A stretch of 64,000 nucleotides of DNA. Source: Chryseobacterium indologenes. Its GTDB lineage: Bacteria; Bacteroidota; Bacteroidia; Flavobacteriales; Weeksellaceae. Under the pieces are notes generated by a model. It ran no database searches, had not been told where the DNA came from, and saw only the letters and a list, made by a program, of their open reading frames with translations. The stretch covers positions 806,001 through 870,000 of the forward strand of contig NZ_LJOD01000001.1 in the NCBI RefSeq assembly GCF_001295265.1. The letters are read 5' to 3'. A program made the position numbers and the translations under genes. Positions 36,671 to 44,523 of this stretch are shown one piece after another. Position 1 is the stretch's first letter. Each line of letters begins with the position of its first letter.

Positions 36671-36718
36671 ATATAGTCATCGTTTAACCTGAGAAAAACT
36701 GAAAACTCATAAAAATAT

Positions 36719-36750
36719 AACCTCAGATCTATTCTGAGGTTATTTTATTT
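36719..36750 (+). terminator. Intrinsic terminator of the restriction operon
   Basis: AACCTCAGA (36719-36727) pairs with TCTGAGGTT (36733-36741), followed by ATTTTATTT. Confidence 0.8.
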
Positions 36751-36928
36751 GAAAAAAGATTATCATAAATTGTGGAGTAAAGATGAGAAAGGAATAAGAG
36801 GTAGCGATGGACGAATGGCATATCTTGAAGATTTAGAAACTGCAATAAAGATTGTTGCTGACTGGACTAGTAGAAAAAGTTCACCTACTGAATTATTTAT
36901 GGCATTTTGGGATAAAATGAGGAATTAG
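36749..36928 (+). pseudogene. Short orphan reading frame (59 codons), possible gene remnant
   Basis: This frame opens only with TTG in the T-run of the preceding terminator, so it probably is the 3' end of a lost gene. The translation is protein-like (KKDYHKLWSKDEKGIRGSDG, then MAYLEDLETAIKIVADWTSR, ending MAFWDKMRN). I do not recognise the family. It could instead be a tiny gene with a TTG start or with the internal ATG in GRMAYL. Confidence 0.4.
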
Positions 36929-37041
36929 GCTACGGTCATCAAGATTAGATATTTAATAGATAAATGAACTTTATTTGTAGTCAAAAATTCATACTCTTTT
37001 CGAATAATATTCTATTTTTACAAAATTAAAATCACTTTAAT

Positions 37042-37479
37042 ATGAAAAAAATAATAATGGCTATATCTCTAATTATAGCATTTTCAGTATCAGCTCAAAC
37101 ATCTTTAAAACCGGAAAGTAAAGCCGAAATTTCCTCAAACAACTTGCCAGATAAGCAAATAAAAGCACAACTATTAACCAGCGGAAAAATTCAAAGTGGA
37201 AGTACTTTAACATTTATACTCTCCGAACCCACTTCAATTGCTGGTGTATCCACAAAAAAAGGTCAAATCCTATCTGGAATAGCCAGAGAACAAGACGGAC
37301 GACTTTATGTTGATGTTAGTACTGTCAAAATTGATGGTAAAGTTTATCCTGCTAAAATAAAAGTATATTCAGAAAATGGAATAGAAGGATTTGGTCTTAA
37401 TGGAAGAATGCCTAATTCTAAGAAGCCAATTGAAATTCAAAATAGTGGTACTAACGCTATTCTAATGATATATAATTAA
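37042..37479 (+). CDS. Exported protein resembling the C-terminal part of conjugative-transposon TraM
   Basis: The 145-residue protein has a signal peptide (MKKIIMAISLIIAFSVSAQ). The rest resembles the C-terminal domain of Bacteroidota TraM: IKAQLLTSGKIQSGSTLTFI, SIAGVSTKKGQILSGIAREQ, RLYVDVSTVKIDGKVYPAKI and ENGIEGFGLNGRMPN. Full TraM is about 400 residues with a membrane anchor; here only the exported domain is present under its own signal peptide. No other tra gene is near, so this is a stranded or re-used piece of a mobile element. Confidence 0.7.
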   Translation: MKKIIMAISLIIAFSVSAQTSLKPESKAEISSNNLPDKQIKAQLLTSGKIQSGSTLTFILSEPTSIAGVSTKKGQILSGIAREQDGRLYVDVSTVKIDGKVYPAKIKVYSENGIEGFGLNGRMPNSKKPIEIQNSGTNAILMIYN

Positions 37480-37482
37480 TAT

Positions 37483-37512
37483 AAGCCCGGTATTATAATA
37501 TACCGGGCTTTT
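37483..37512 (+). terminator. Intrinsic terminator after the TraM-like gene
   Basis: AAGCCCGGTAT (37483-37493) pairs perfectly with ATACCGGGCTT (37500-37510), with a 6-base loop and short T-run. Confidence 0.85.
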
Positions 37513-37696
37513 GATTATAAAAGTAAATTTTGAACAAAGGAGCAACGAATGACAAGCGTTTTGAAAAAACGAGTAGTCTGAGGAAGTGACGACTGAAAAA
37601 TTGTCATCAAAATAGATTATTCAAAAAATTATTAAGTTGATTTTTTGAATTTATTTGAATAAAGTGAATTAGTCAATACTTAATCTGACAACTCAA

Positions 37697-38392
37697 TCAC
37701 GATACACTTACCCCAAAGAAATGTCCTACTAATGCTGTAATTCCCATGGCTACAGTTCCCCAGAAGCAAATCCTCAGCACTGCGGGAGCTATTCTTGCTC
37801 CTCCGGTTTTGGCTGAAACGGCTCCGAGAAGCATCAGGAAAACAATAGAAAATCCATACTGGAAATAGACCATCTGCTTAATGGGAGCCAGAAGTGAAAC
37901 GATAAAGGGGAGTAAAGCCCCTACGGCAAAAGAAATAAAGGAAGCTCCTGCGGCATGCAGCGGCTGTGCTTTGGTAATCTCGTTGATTCCCAATTCATCT
38001 CTGGCATGGGCTTCCAGAGCATTATGTTCAGTAAGCTCCATAGCGACTTTCATTGCTGTTTCTTTACTGACACCTCTTTTTTCATAAATCTTTGCCAGTT
38101 CTTTAAGCTCGATTTCAGGCATCTCTTCCAGCTCTTTTCTTTCCCTGTAAAGATCTGCTTTTTCCGTATCTTCCTGCGAACTTACCGATACATATTCCCC
38201 GGCAGCCATAGACATTGCCCCGGCAATCATTCCGGCTAAAGCAGCCAGAATAATGGTATTTCTTTCAGGCCCGGCAGCCGCTACACCAATCACAATGCTG
38301 GTTGTAGATAAAAGTCCGTCATTGGCTCCTAAAACGGCAGCCCGAAGCCACCCTACCCTGTTAACATAATGTTTTTCTAGCTGGTGATACAT
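37697..38392 (-). CDS. VIT/CCC1-family transporter
   Basis: The 231-residue protein has the VIT1 family signatures GWLRAAVLGANDGLLSTTSI and AGAMSMAAGEYVSVSSQEDT and five membrane helices, with a cytosolic helical loop (residues about 75-135) rich in Glu. Plant and yeast members move Fe2+ and Mn2+. Here it probably exports these metals from the cytosol. It is a single gene. Confidence 0.93.
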   Translation of the reverse strand: MYHQLEKHYVNRVGWLRAAVLGANDGLLSTTSIVIGVAAAGPERNTIILAALAGMIAGAMSMAAGEYVSVSSQEDTEKADLYRERKELEEMPEIELKELAKIYEKRGVSKETAMKVAMELTEHNALEAHARDELGINEITKAQPLHAAGASFISFAVGALLPFIVSLLAPIKQMVYFQYGFSIVFLMLLGAVSAKTGGARIAPAVLRICFWGTVAMGITALVGHFFGVSVS

Positions 38393-38725
38393 AAGAAGTA
38401 TTATTTATCTTATCAAAAATAAGAAATGATTCTTCCGGAATCAATATAAATTAGGATACTGTTTACTACGGATAAAGCCTCATCTGTTCAGAAGTATAGC
38501 TTTGACCTGCTCTTAAAAAGGTCAATCAGTGGTTCAATTCAGCCCCCGAACTATTCATCATAAATAACCGGAGTTAAATCCTGTCTTTTTTCATAATCAG
38601 ACCCGACTATTTAACAGTTTAAAAGTAGCTTTATAGTACTTTTCTTATAAATATTCATATTCCTTCAGAATCCCTGCGCAAAAATATCTTTCTATCTTTG
38701 CCTGAAATTTCAACAATCATTATCA
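38393..38725. other. Intergenic region with the lgt promoter
   Basis: A perfect -7 box TATCTTTG lies at 38693-38700, 25 bases before lgt. No gene is seen in the rest. Confidence 0.55.
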
Positions 38726-39562
38726 ATGAATTTACTGTACATTAACTGGGATGTAGATCCCGAGATCATCAATATATTTGGATTTCCTCTTAAATATTAT
38801 GGTTTACTATTCTTCGCCGGGCTTGTTTTGTGCTATATGATCTTAAAAAAGATTTATAAGGAGGAGAAATTAAGCAATCAGGCTCATGAAGCTCTTTTTT
38901 CTTATGCAGTCATCGGTATTCTCGTAGGAGCAAGATTAGGGCACTGCCTGTTTTATGATTTCGATTATTATTCCCAGCATCCCCTTGAAATTATCCTGCC
39001 TATCCAGAAAGGACCGGACGGAGCTTACACTTTTGTAGGATATGCCGGGCTGGCCAGCCATGGCGGAGGAATCGGACTGATCATCATGCTCCTGCTTTAT
39101 GCCCGAAAGTTTTCCATTCCGTTCATGAAAGTTCTGGATATTATTGCTATAGCAACACCTTTAGCGGGGGTCTTTATCAGACTGGCCAACCTGATGAATT
39201 CTGAAATTATCGGAACCCCTTCCAACGCTCCGTGGGCATTTATTTTCCGGAGAGTAGATGATATTCCCAGACATCCCGCCCAGCTTTACGAAGCCATCTC
39301 TTATTTTGTGATTTTCCTTTTGGTTTATTTCATTTATAAGAAAGGAATCTTCAGGGTGGGAAAAGGATTCTATTTCGGAATAAGCTCACTTTTAATCTTT
39401 GTCATGCGTCTGCTGATTGAATTTGTTAAAGTAGATCAGGTAAGCTTCGAACAGGGAATGAGCCTGAATATGGGGCAGCTTCTGAGTATTCCTTTCATCC
39501 TTCTCGGACTGTTTTTTATCATCAGAAGCATCCTGAATAAAAACGAAACGAAGACTCCATAA
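38726..39562 (+). CDS. lgt: Prolipoprotein diacylglyceryl transferase
   Basis: The 278-residue protein has seven membrane helices and the Lgt signature around GYAGLASHGGGIGLIIML with the catalytic His. GARLGHCLFYDFDYY and RLANLMNSEIIGTPSN with conserved Arg and Asn residues follow. It transfers diacylglycerol from phosphatidylglycerol to the lipobox Cys of prolipoproteins such as those at 3837, 49103 and 55347. It is a single gene with terminator. Confidence 0.97.
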   Translation: MNLLYINWDVDPEIINIFGFPLKYYGLLFFAGLVLCYMILKKIYKEEKLSNQAHEALFSYAVIGILVGARLGHCLFYDFDYYSQHPLEIILPIQKGPDGAYTFVGYAGLASHGGGIGLIIMLLLYARKFSIPFMKVLDIIAIATPLAGVFIRLANLMNSEIIGTPSNAPWAFIFRRVDDIPRHPAQLYEAISYFVIFLLVYFIYKKGIFRVGKGFYFGISSLLIFVMRLLIEFVKVDQVSFEQGMSLNMGQLLSIPFILLGLFFIIRSILNKNETKTP

Positions 39563-39582
39563 TCCATTATGCATATACAAAA

Positions 39583-39613
39583 AAGCCTCCGGAATGACAT
39601 ATTCCGGAGGTTT
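39583..39613 (+). terminator. Intrinsic terminator of lgt
   Basis: AAGCCTCCGGAAT (39583-39595) pairs with ATTCCGGAGGTTT (39601-39613). The 270 bases after it (39620-39888) hold no gene I can support. Confidence 0.85.
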
Positions 39614-39888
39614 CTGTTATAACTTTTAAAAAATGGCTTAAGAACTTACAGTCATTAAGCCAATGTATTCATCAGTCGAATACTAACTCTCCACATTCAT
39701 ATTTTCTAATTATTGCTGGTCAAAGGTGTTTCTGTTTCTGGTATCAAATTTAGATGTTCTGTATAAACTTTGAAAAAAGTATCTATCAATTGATCTCAGC
39801 CATCTACCAAATTCATTAGCCTCAAAAAAATTTCATCAATATCTTATTTAATCTAAGCCCGGGTTAAGAAAGTTGAGATTTAAAGAAT

Positions 39889-40034
39889 GGAAGATGGAAG
39901 CAGGAGGCTGGGAGTTACTTTTAGTTATAGGTATCAAAAGCCGCTGTAAAATCGGATTACCTTAAAAAAATAAAAAGAGATCAACATTTATTATTGTTGG
40001 CCTTCATAACTTCCCTCTTCCAGCTCCCAGCTTC
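39889..40034. repeat. Dispersed GAAGC-ended repeat, copy 2
   Basis: It shares with 13076-13194 the blocks GGAGGC(T/C)GG(G/A)AGTTACTTTT, CCTTCATAACT and (G/A)CTCCC(A/G)GCTTC. The middle is longer and unrelated. Like copy 1 it sits between convergent genes (lgt and the LytTR regulator). Confidence 0.7.
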
Positions 40035-40072
40035 AAACCTCCGTAAATCATAAATTCTGATTCCGGCTGGGG

Positions 40073-40777
40073 TTATTTAAAATCAACAAAAGGTTTATAT
40101 GTTCTTCCTACCGGCAGTTTTTTACCATTTACCTGTATCATGGAGGAAGCTTTCACTTCTACTTTAGACTTAGATATGATGTAAGATTTGTGAATACGGA
40201 CGAACATTTTCGGGTCAAGGCTTTCTTCTATCCTGCTGAGCGGCATTTTTACGGTAACCGTTCCGTTTTTTGTATGAATATGGATATACTCCCGTAAGCT
40301 TTCAATGTAAAATATATCATTCAGAATGATTTTGATCTGTTTTTTTCCGCTGCTGATAAAAATATGATCGCGGTCTGCTGCTTCCAGAAGAGCTTCTTCA
40401 GCACTTATCAGGTACTTGAACTTTTCAACTGCTTTCACGAATCTGTCATAAGGAACAGGTTTCATCAGATAATCTACAATATCAAGTTCATAACCTTCCA
40501 CCGCATATTGATGATAGGCCGTTGTAACGATCACAAGGGGTGGATCTTTCAGGTTTTTCAGAAGATCAAAACCTTTTACAACCGGAAGGTGCAGATCAAG
40601 GAACATCAGGTCAACAGGCTGTTTTCCCAGCAGAGTTCCTGCATGTACAGCATCTGCGCATTTTTCTACAAGATGGAGTTCTTCGTCTTTATTCACGAAG
40701 CTTTCAAGAATATCAGAGGCAATAGGCTCATCTTCAACGATGATGCAGCTGTATTTTTTAGTGGCCGGATGTGTCAT
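40073..40777 (-). CDS. LytTR-family response regulator
   Basis: The 234-residue protein has a receiver domain (CIIVEDEPIASDILES, phospho-acceptor Asp61 in VDLMFLDLHLPV, Lys in DYLMKPVPY). It also has a LytTR DNA-binding domain (IFISSGKKQIKIILNDIFYI, VRIHKSYIISKSKVE). It receives phosphate from the kinase encoded just upstream, with which it overlaps by 20 bases. Targets are unknown. Confidence 0.95.
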   Translation of the reverse strand: MTHPATKKYSCIIVEDEPIASDILESFVNKDEELHLVEKCADAVHAGTLLGKQPVDLMFLDLHLPVVKGFDLLKNLKDPPLVIVTTAYHQYAVEGYELDIVDYLMKPVPYDRFVKAVEKFKYLISAEEALLEAADRDHIFISSGKKQIKIILNDIFYIESLREYIHIHTKNGTVTVKMPLSRIEESLDPKMFVRIHKSYIISKSKVEVKASSMIQVNGKKLPVGRTYKPFVDFK

Positions 40778-41831
40778 TCAGATCAATGGTTAAATGTACA
40801 ATGTAATGGTTTTTTTTATCTTCAACAGTCAGAATATGTTTTGGATAAAGCAGTTCGAGCTGTCTGCGTATATTTTTCAGACCTATTTTAGTGGAATTGC
40901 CATGGGGCTTTTCCTCTTTTGAATTTTCAATACGGTAACGGAAGATCCCGTCTTTCAGCTGAATATCAATATGAATAAATTTCTGCCCTATACTCTCCGA
41001 AACACCATGCTTAAAAGCATTTTCAACAAACTGTATCAGGATAAGCGGAGAAACTTCCTGTAGCGGACGGTCTATATTTTCATGAAAACTGACTTCAAGA
41101 TCATAATGCCTGATCTGCTGGATCTGGATAAAGTCACGGATATTTTCTATTTCTTTTTCAATAGAAATGGATTTTTTGGCTGCTTCATAAATATTATACC
41201 TCATCACTTTGGAAAGCTGTAAGATAACTTCAGGAGTTCCATCCGCCTTTTTAAGGGCCATTCCGTAGATGTTATTAAGGGTATTGAATAAGAAATGAGG
41301 GTTGATCTGGGCCTTCAGCATACTCAGCTCCTGATCCAGTTTTTCCGTTTTCAGCTGAGATAGCTGTTCTTTAAGAAGGTTCTTCTGTCTTGTAATTTCA
41401 ACCCCGAAAACCAGACCTACCATAAAAATAAGATCCATAAATGAATTGAAAGCAACCAATCCGTTGATAAATCCCGACGGTATTTTCCCATCCAGTGTTT
41501 CAACCGCTCCGTAAATATGAGGATAAATAATATAATGGGTAAAAAGTCTGTGAGCAAGTACAGCCAGAACGATGATAGGAATATACAGAAACAGCTTCAA
41601 AAACCTGTTCAACCCTATCTTTTCATATAAATAAAGCAGTGAATACGCCAGCGGCACCTTAACCAAAAGATACCCCAGCTCCAGAACCACTGTGTTCTGA
41701 AGTCTTATCTGCCAATCCAAACCGGGAAACTGATACCTTGACCAATAGAAATCAAGGTATACTTCCAGAATATAATACAGGATCCAAAAAAGCAGATGGA
41801 CATATACTTTTGATTTTCTGTCGGGTTCCAA
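40758..41831 (-). CDS. LytS-type sensor histidine kinase
   Basis: The 357-residue protein has four membrane segments in the first 150 residues. A His_kinase domain of the LytS group follows, with QINPHFLFNTLNNIYGMA, then an ATPase with LILIQFVENAFKHG (N box) and IGLKNIRRQLELLY (G box). It pairs with the LytTR regulator. The membrane part gives no clue to the signal. The start at 41831 gives MEPDRKSKVYVHLLFW. Confidence 0.93.
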   Translation of the reverse strand: MEPDRKSKVYVHLLFWILYYILEVYLDFYWSRYQFPGLDWQIRLQNTVVLELGYLLVKVPLAYSLLYLYEKIGLNRFLKLFLYIPIIVLAVLAHRLFTHYIIYPHIYGAVETLDGKIPSGFINGLVAFNSFMDLIFMVGLVFGVEITRQKNLLKEQLSQLKTEKLDQELSMLKAQINPHFLFNTLNNIYGMALKKADGTPEVILQLSKVMRYNIYEAAKKSISIEKEIENIRDFIQIQQIRHYDLEVSFHENIDRPLQEVSPLILIQFVENAFKHGVSESIGQKFIHIDIQLKDGIFRYRIENSKEEKPHGNSTKIGLKNIRRQLELLYPKHILTVEDKKNHYIVHLTIDLNDTSGH

Positions 41832-41911
41832 ATCCGTGATGATTTATAATGCAAAATACTATCTTTCAATGAAAAATAAAAATAGAATATCTATCAAAAA
41901 AACTTATGCGT

Positions 41912-42304
41912 CTATGAACGACGGCTTTTCTTTTGAGCCGGATATTCGGAAAACATCAGCTGTAAAAAACTGCATATAAGAAGCACGTTGAATTCAATTC
42001 CGTTGGTTCCCCCTCCTACAACAAACCAGCCGTTCTGCCAGTGAACATAATAAATTCCAAAAATAAAGATCAGTATGTTACAGATGGCTACAGGCCTGAT
42101 GAATGAATCTATCCAGATTAAAGCGACAGAAGCCAGATGAACAAGCTTTATCATCCATGCCAGATACAGCCCAAACGGACTGAAACCAATGGTGTCTAAA
42201 AAAAGAAGCCCAAAATTATTAACATCACCGCTGAAAATAGAAACAGCACTGTGCATCAGCAGAATAACTGAAAGGCCACACCGGAGAAAGAAATACTTTT
42301 TCAT
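41912..42304 (-). CDS. DoxX-like membrane protein
   Basis: The 130-residue protein has four membrane helices, with RCGLSVILLMHSAVSIFSGD near the start and YVHWQNGWFVVGGGTNGIEF, a block typical of DoxX/DoxD-like proteins. The family has unclear roles in redox or respiration. It lies 80 bases before the kinase gene on the same strand. Confidence 0.75.
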   Translation of the reverse strand: MKKYFFLRCGLSVILLMHSAVSIFSGDVNNFGLLFLDTIGFSPFGLYLAWMIKLVHLASVALIWIDSFIRPVAICNILIFIFGIYYVHWQNGWFVVGGGTNGIEFNVLLICSFLQLMFSEYPAQKKSRRS

Positions 42305-42376
42305 GAAACCAATTTAGAAAAATCATGAAAAAACTGACCAACAGTGTATATCAACAACTGATAAATAGATATAAAA

Positions 42377-42404
42377 ATGGATAACCGAACATTCAGTTAT
42401 CCAT
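42377..42404 (-). terminator. Intrinsic terminator of the SDR gene
   Basis: ATGGATAAC (42377-42385) pairs with GTTATCCAT (42396-42404). On the minus strand it is followed by TTTTTAT. Confidence 0.8.
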
Positions 42405-42426
42405 CATTCATTATTTCAAAAAATAA

Positions 42427-43182
42427 CTATCTGGTTGTATAGCCGCCGTTGGCAAAAATAGTCTGGCCGGTGATCCACCATCCGTCTGTTACCAGAAATT
42501 CAACCAGAGGGGCAATATCCTTAATATCGGTAAGCCCTCCTAATGCTGAAGCTGATTTATGATAGGCTACAGCATCGTCTGTTTCCTGCCCATAGAAAAA
42601 CGGGGTATCCATTGGTCCCGGAGCAACTGCTGTTACTGAGATTCCCCTATTTCCGAATTCTTTAGATGCAGCTCTTGTAAAATGCTCTACCGGAGCCTTT
42701 GCTCCTGCATACGTAGAATATAATCCTGTATAAGCTGCCAGCAGTGAAGTAACAATCGTACAGATCTTTCCGTTGTTATTCAGCTTTTTCCCTGCTTCCT
42801 GCAAAAAGAAATAGGCTGATTTTGAATTAACATTGAACATGGTATCATATTCAGCCTCAGTAGTTTCTGCAAACGGCTTTTTAAGCACCATTCCTACTGT
42901 ATTGATCGCAATATCTATTCCCCCGAACCTGGATACCGTTTCATCAAAGAATTTTGCGATATTGTCCACCTGCGTAAGATCTCCCTGAAATAGAAATGCT
43001 TCAGCCCCTAAAGCCTGAGCTTCTGCCAAAGTCTTCTCACTTTCTGCTCTGGAGCTTTCACTGTTATAATGAATAGCCAGCTTCGCTCCTTTTGCTGCAA
43101 AATCCCTGCTTAGCAGCCCTCCTAAGTTTTTACCTCCTCCGGCAATTAATACTACCTTTCCTTTAACATCTTGTGTTGACAT
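42427..43182 (-). CDS. Short-chain dehydrogenase/reductase
   Basis: The 251-residue protein has the SDR cofactor motif LIAGGGKNLGGLLSRDFA (TGxxxGxG variant), NTVGMV, the catalytic Ser-Tyr-Lys in TSLLAAYTGLYSTYAGAKAP and VAPGPMDTPFF. The basic residues after the glycine motif fit NADP or NAD use; substrate unknown. The start at 43182 (MSTQDVKGKVVLI) is preferred over a longer frame with no family likeness. Confidence 0.92.
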   Translation of the reverse strand: MSTQDVKGKVVLIAGGGKNLGGLLSRDFAAKGAKLAIHYNSESSRAESEKTLAEAQALGAEAFLFQGDLTQVDNIAKFFDETVSRFGGIDIAINTVGMVLKKPFAETTEAEYDTMFNVNSKSAYFFLQEAGKKLNNNGKICTIVTSLLAAYTGLYSTYAGAKAPVEHFTRAASKEFGNRGISVTAVAPGPMDTPFFYGQETDDAVAYHKSASALGGLTDIKDIAPLVEFLVTDGWWITGQTIFANGGYTTR

Positions 43183-43714
43183 TGTATATTGTTTTATGTT
43201 ACTGGAGCAAAGATGGATAATGAAAATAAATCTATCATGGTGAATCTTTCGGAAACTGCAGCCTGTGATAAACTCTTTGATATCGTAGCTGTAAAAGTGT
43301 ATTAAAATAAAAATATTCACAATTTTTTGAAATTAAAAAACTCATACATATCCCATTAAATCACAGAAAGATACAGTAATAAAACACTACAAAAACACTA
43401 TATTCCCAGGCTGAACACAGGAATAAAACTCAGGTATTTGTGAACTTTAGGCATAACATTTGATGCTAAAAAAGCATATTATAACAAACACCACTTCATT
43501 TTTATAATATATTATTTTCCACAATCCTCAGCTTGCTGGGGATTTTTTATATTGGGATGAGGTGTAAAATTTAACATGCTTCGGATGACGCTCTGACTTT
43601 TTAAGGACATGATTTACTGAAAAAACACCTCTATACTGATGGAGCCTATTTTATTCAGAAAATATATTTTTGATAATCAAATATTTAAAACAGTGCCATT
43701 CATTTTATTATTCG
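43183..43714. other. Long intergenic region, gene-free
   Basis: The stretch is AT-rich and no protein gene is supported. It contains a terminator-like hairpin at 43523-43549 and the promoter of the cold-shock-domain gene at its right end. A small RNA ending at that hairpin is possible. Confidence 0.4.
43523..43549 (+). terminator. Orphan intrinsic terminator
   Basis: AATCCTCAGC (43523-43532) pairs with GCTGGGGATT (43535-43544, one wobble), followed by six T. No plus-strand gene precedes it, so it may end a small RNA. Confidence 0.6.
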
Positions 43715-43990
43715 TACCTTTGTACAGATTAGTAAGCAGGAAACTGTCCTCGCTTTCTGTTTTAGTTTAGAATATTTCTTTTTTTCTTTCAGTTTTTGCT
43801 TTTTCAGCGGCTCATTTTTAGCTTTTGATTCTTGTATTAATGATAGGATTTCAGAGTACTGATACCGGATAAGCCAAGGGTTCAGACAGTATATACAAAA
43901 ACAGAACACAAAGCTGATGACATTATGAACAACGTTCAGACAGACCGTAACACCCCATATTAACCAGAAACTAAATACTAAAAATAATTT
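43715..43990 (+). promoter_or_regulatory. Promoter and long 5' leader of the cold-shock-domain gene
   Basis: A perfect -7 box TACCTTTG lies at 43715-43722, and the ATG is at 43991, giving a leader of about 260 bases. CAGGAAACTGTCC near its start can fold. Long structured leaders are usual for cold-shock mRNAs. Confidence 0.55.
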
Positions 43991-44419
43991 ATGGCAGACT
44001 CTTTTTCTAAAAAAGAAAATTTTAAGAAAAAAATTCAAAAACAAAAAGAAAAAGCGCTAAGACGCGAAGAACGTAAAACGAACAACAACAAAGGTAAAGA
44101 GCTTGAAGATGTATTTATGTATGTAGATGAGTTCGGAAGACTTACCTCTACCCCCCCTGAAGGAAGACAGGAGGTGAACCTTGATGAGATTCAGCTTGGT
44201 GCTGCTCCTATCATTGAAGAAGATCCCCGTAAAACGGGAATCATTACATTCCACAGTGAAAAAGGTTACGGTTTTATTACTGAAGATAAAACGAAAGAAA
44301 ACATCTTTTTTCACAATAACAGCTGTACAGAACCGGTAAAAAAAGGAAACAAAGTTTCTTTTGAAAAGGAAAAATCTCCAAAAGGATTTTCTGCCGTTGA
44401 CATTCAGATTGTCAAATAA
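43991..44419 (+). CDS. Cold-shock-domain protein with a basic N-terminal extension
   Basis: The 142-residue protein ends with a cold-shock domain (residues about 80-142): TGIITFHSEKGYGFITED with the RNP1-like KGYGFI and NIFFHNNSC (RNP2-like). The first 35 residues are strongly basic (FKKKIQKQKEKALRREERK). A linker follows, with a block VFMYVDEFGRLTSTPPEGR found in flavobacterial members. It should bind single-stranded nucleic acid in the cytosol. A long leader suggests post-transcriptional control by temperature. Confidence 0.93.
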   Translation: MADSFSKKENFKKKIQKQKEKALRREERKTNNNKGKELEDVFMYVDEFGRLTSTPPEGRQEVNLDEIQLGAAPIIEEDPRKTGIITFHSEKGYGFITEDKTKENIFFHNNSCTEPVKKGNKVSFEKEKSPKGFSAVDIQIVK

Positions 44420-44475
44420 TTTCTTAACAAAAAGCAGGCAGCCTTTTCAGGCGAATCCGTTTTTAATATACTACA

Positions 44476-44499
44476 GAAGCCACCTTTTCAGGTGGCTTC
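44476..44499. terminator. Hairpin between convergent genes
   Basis: GAAGCCACC pairs with GGTGGCTTC around TTTTCA. It lacks a T-run on either side, so it may act as a weak or 3'-protecting hairpin for both neighbours. Confidence 0.5.
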
Positions 44500-44523
44500 A
44501 TGCATCGTAAAAAAAAGTAAAAA

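Noticed and set aside
33184..37700. An att-site duplication bounding the restriction island
   Set aside because: I looked for a second copy of the tRNA-Leu 3' end or terminator near 36.7-37.7 kb and saw none, and there is no integrase, so the exact ends of the island remain unknown.
43700..44044. A minus-strand frame opposite the cold-shock leader
   Set aside because: It is rich in Phe, Leu and Lys from AT-rich text, overlaps the real gene and has no promoter.
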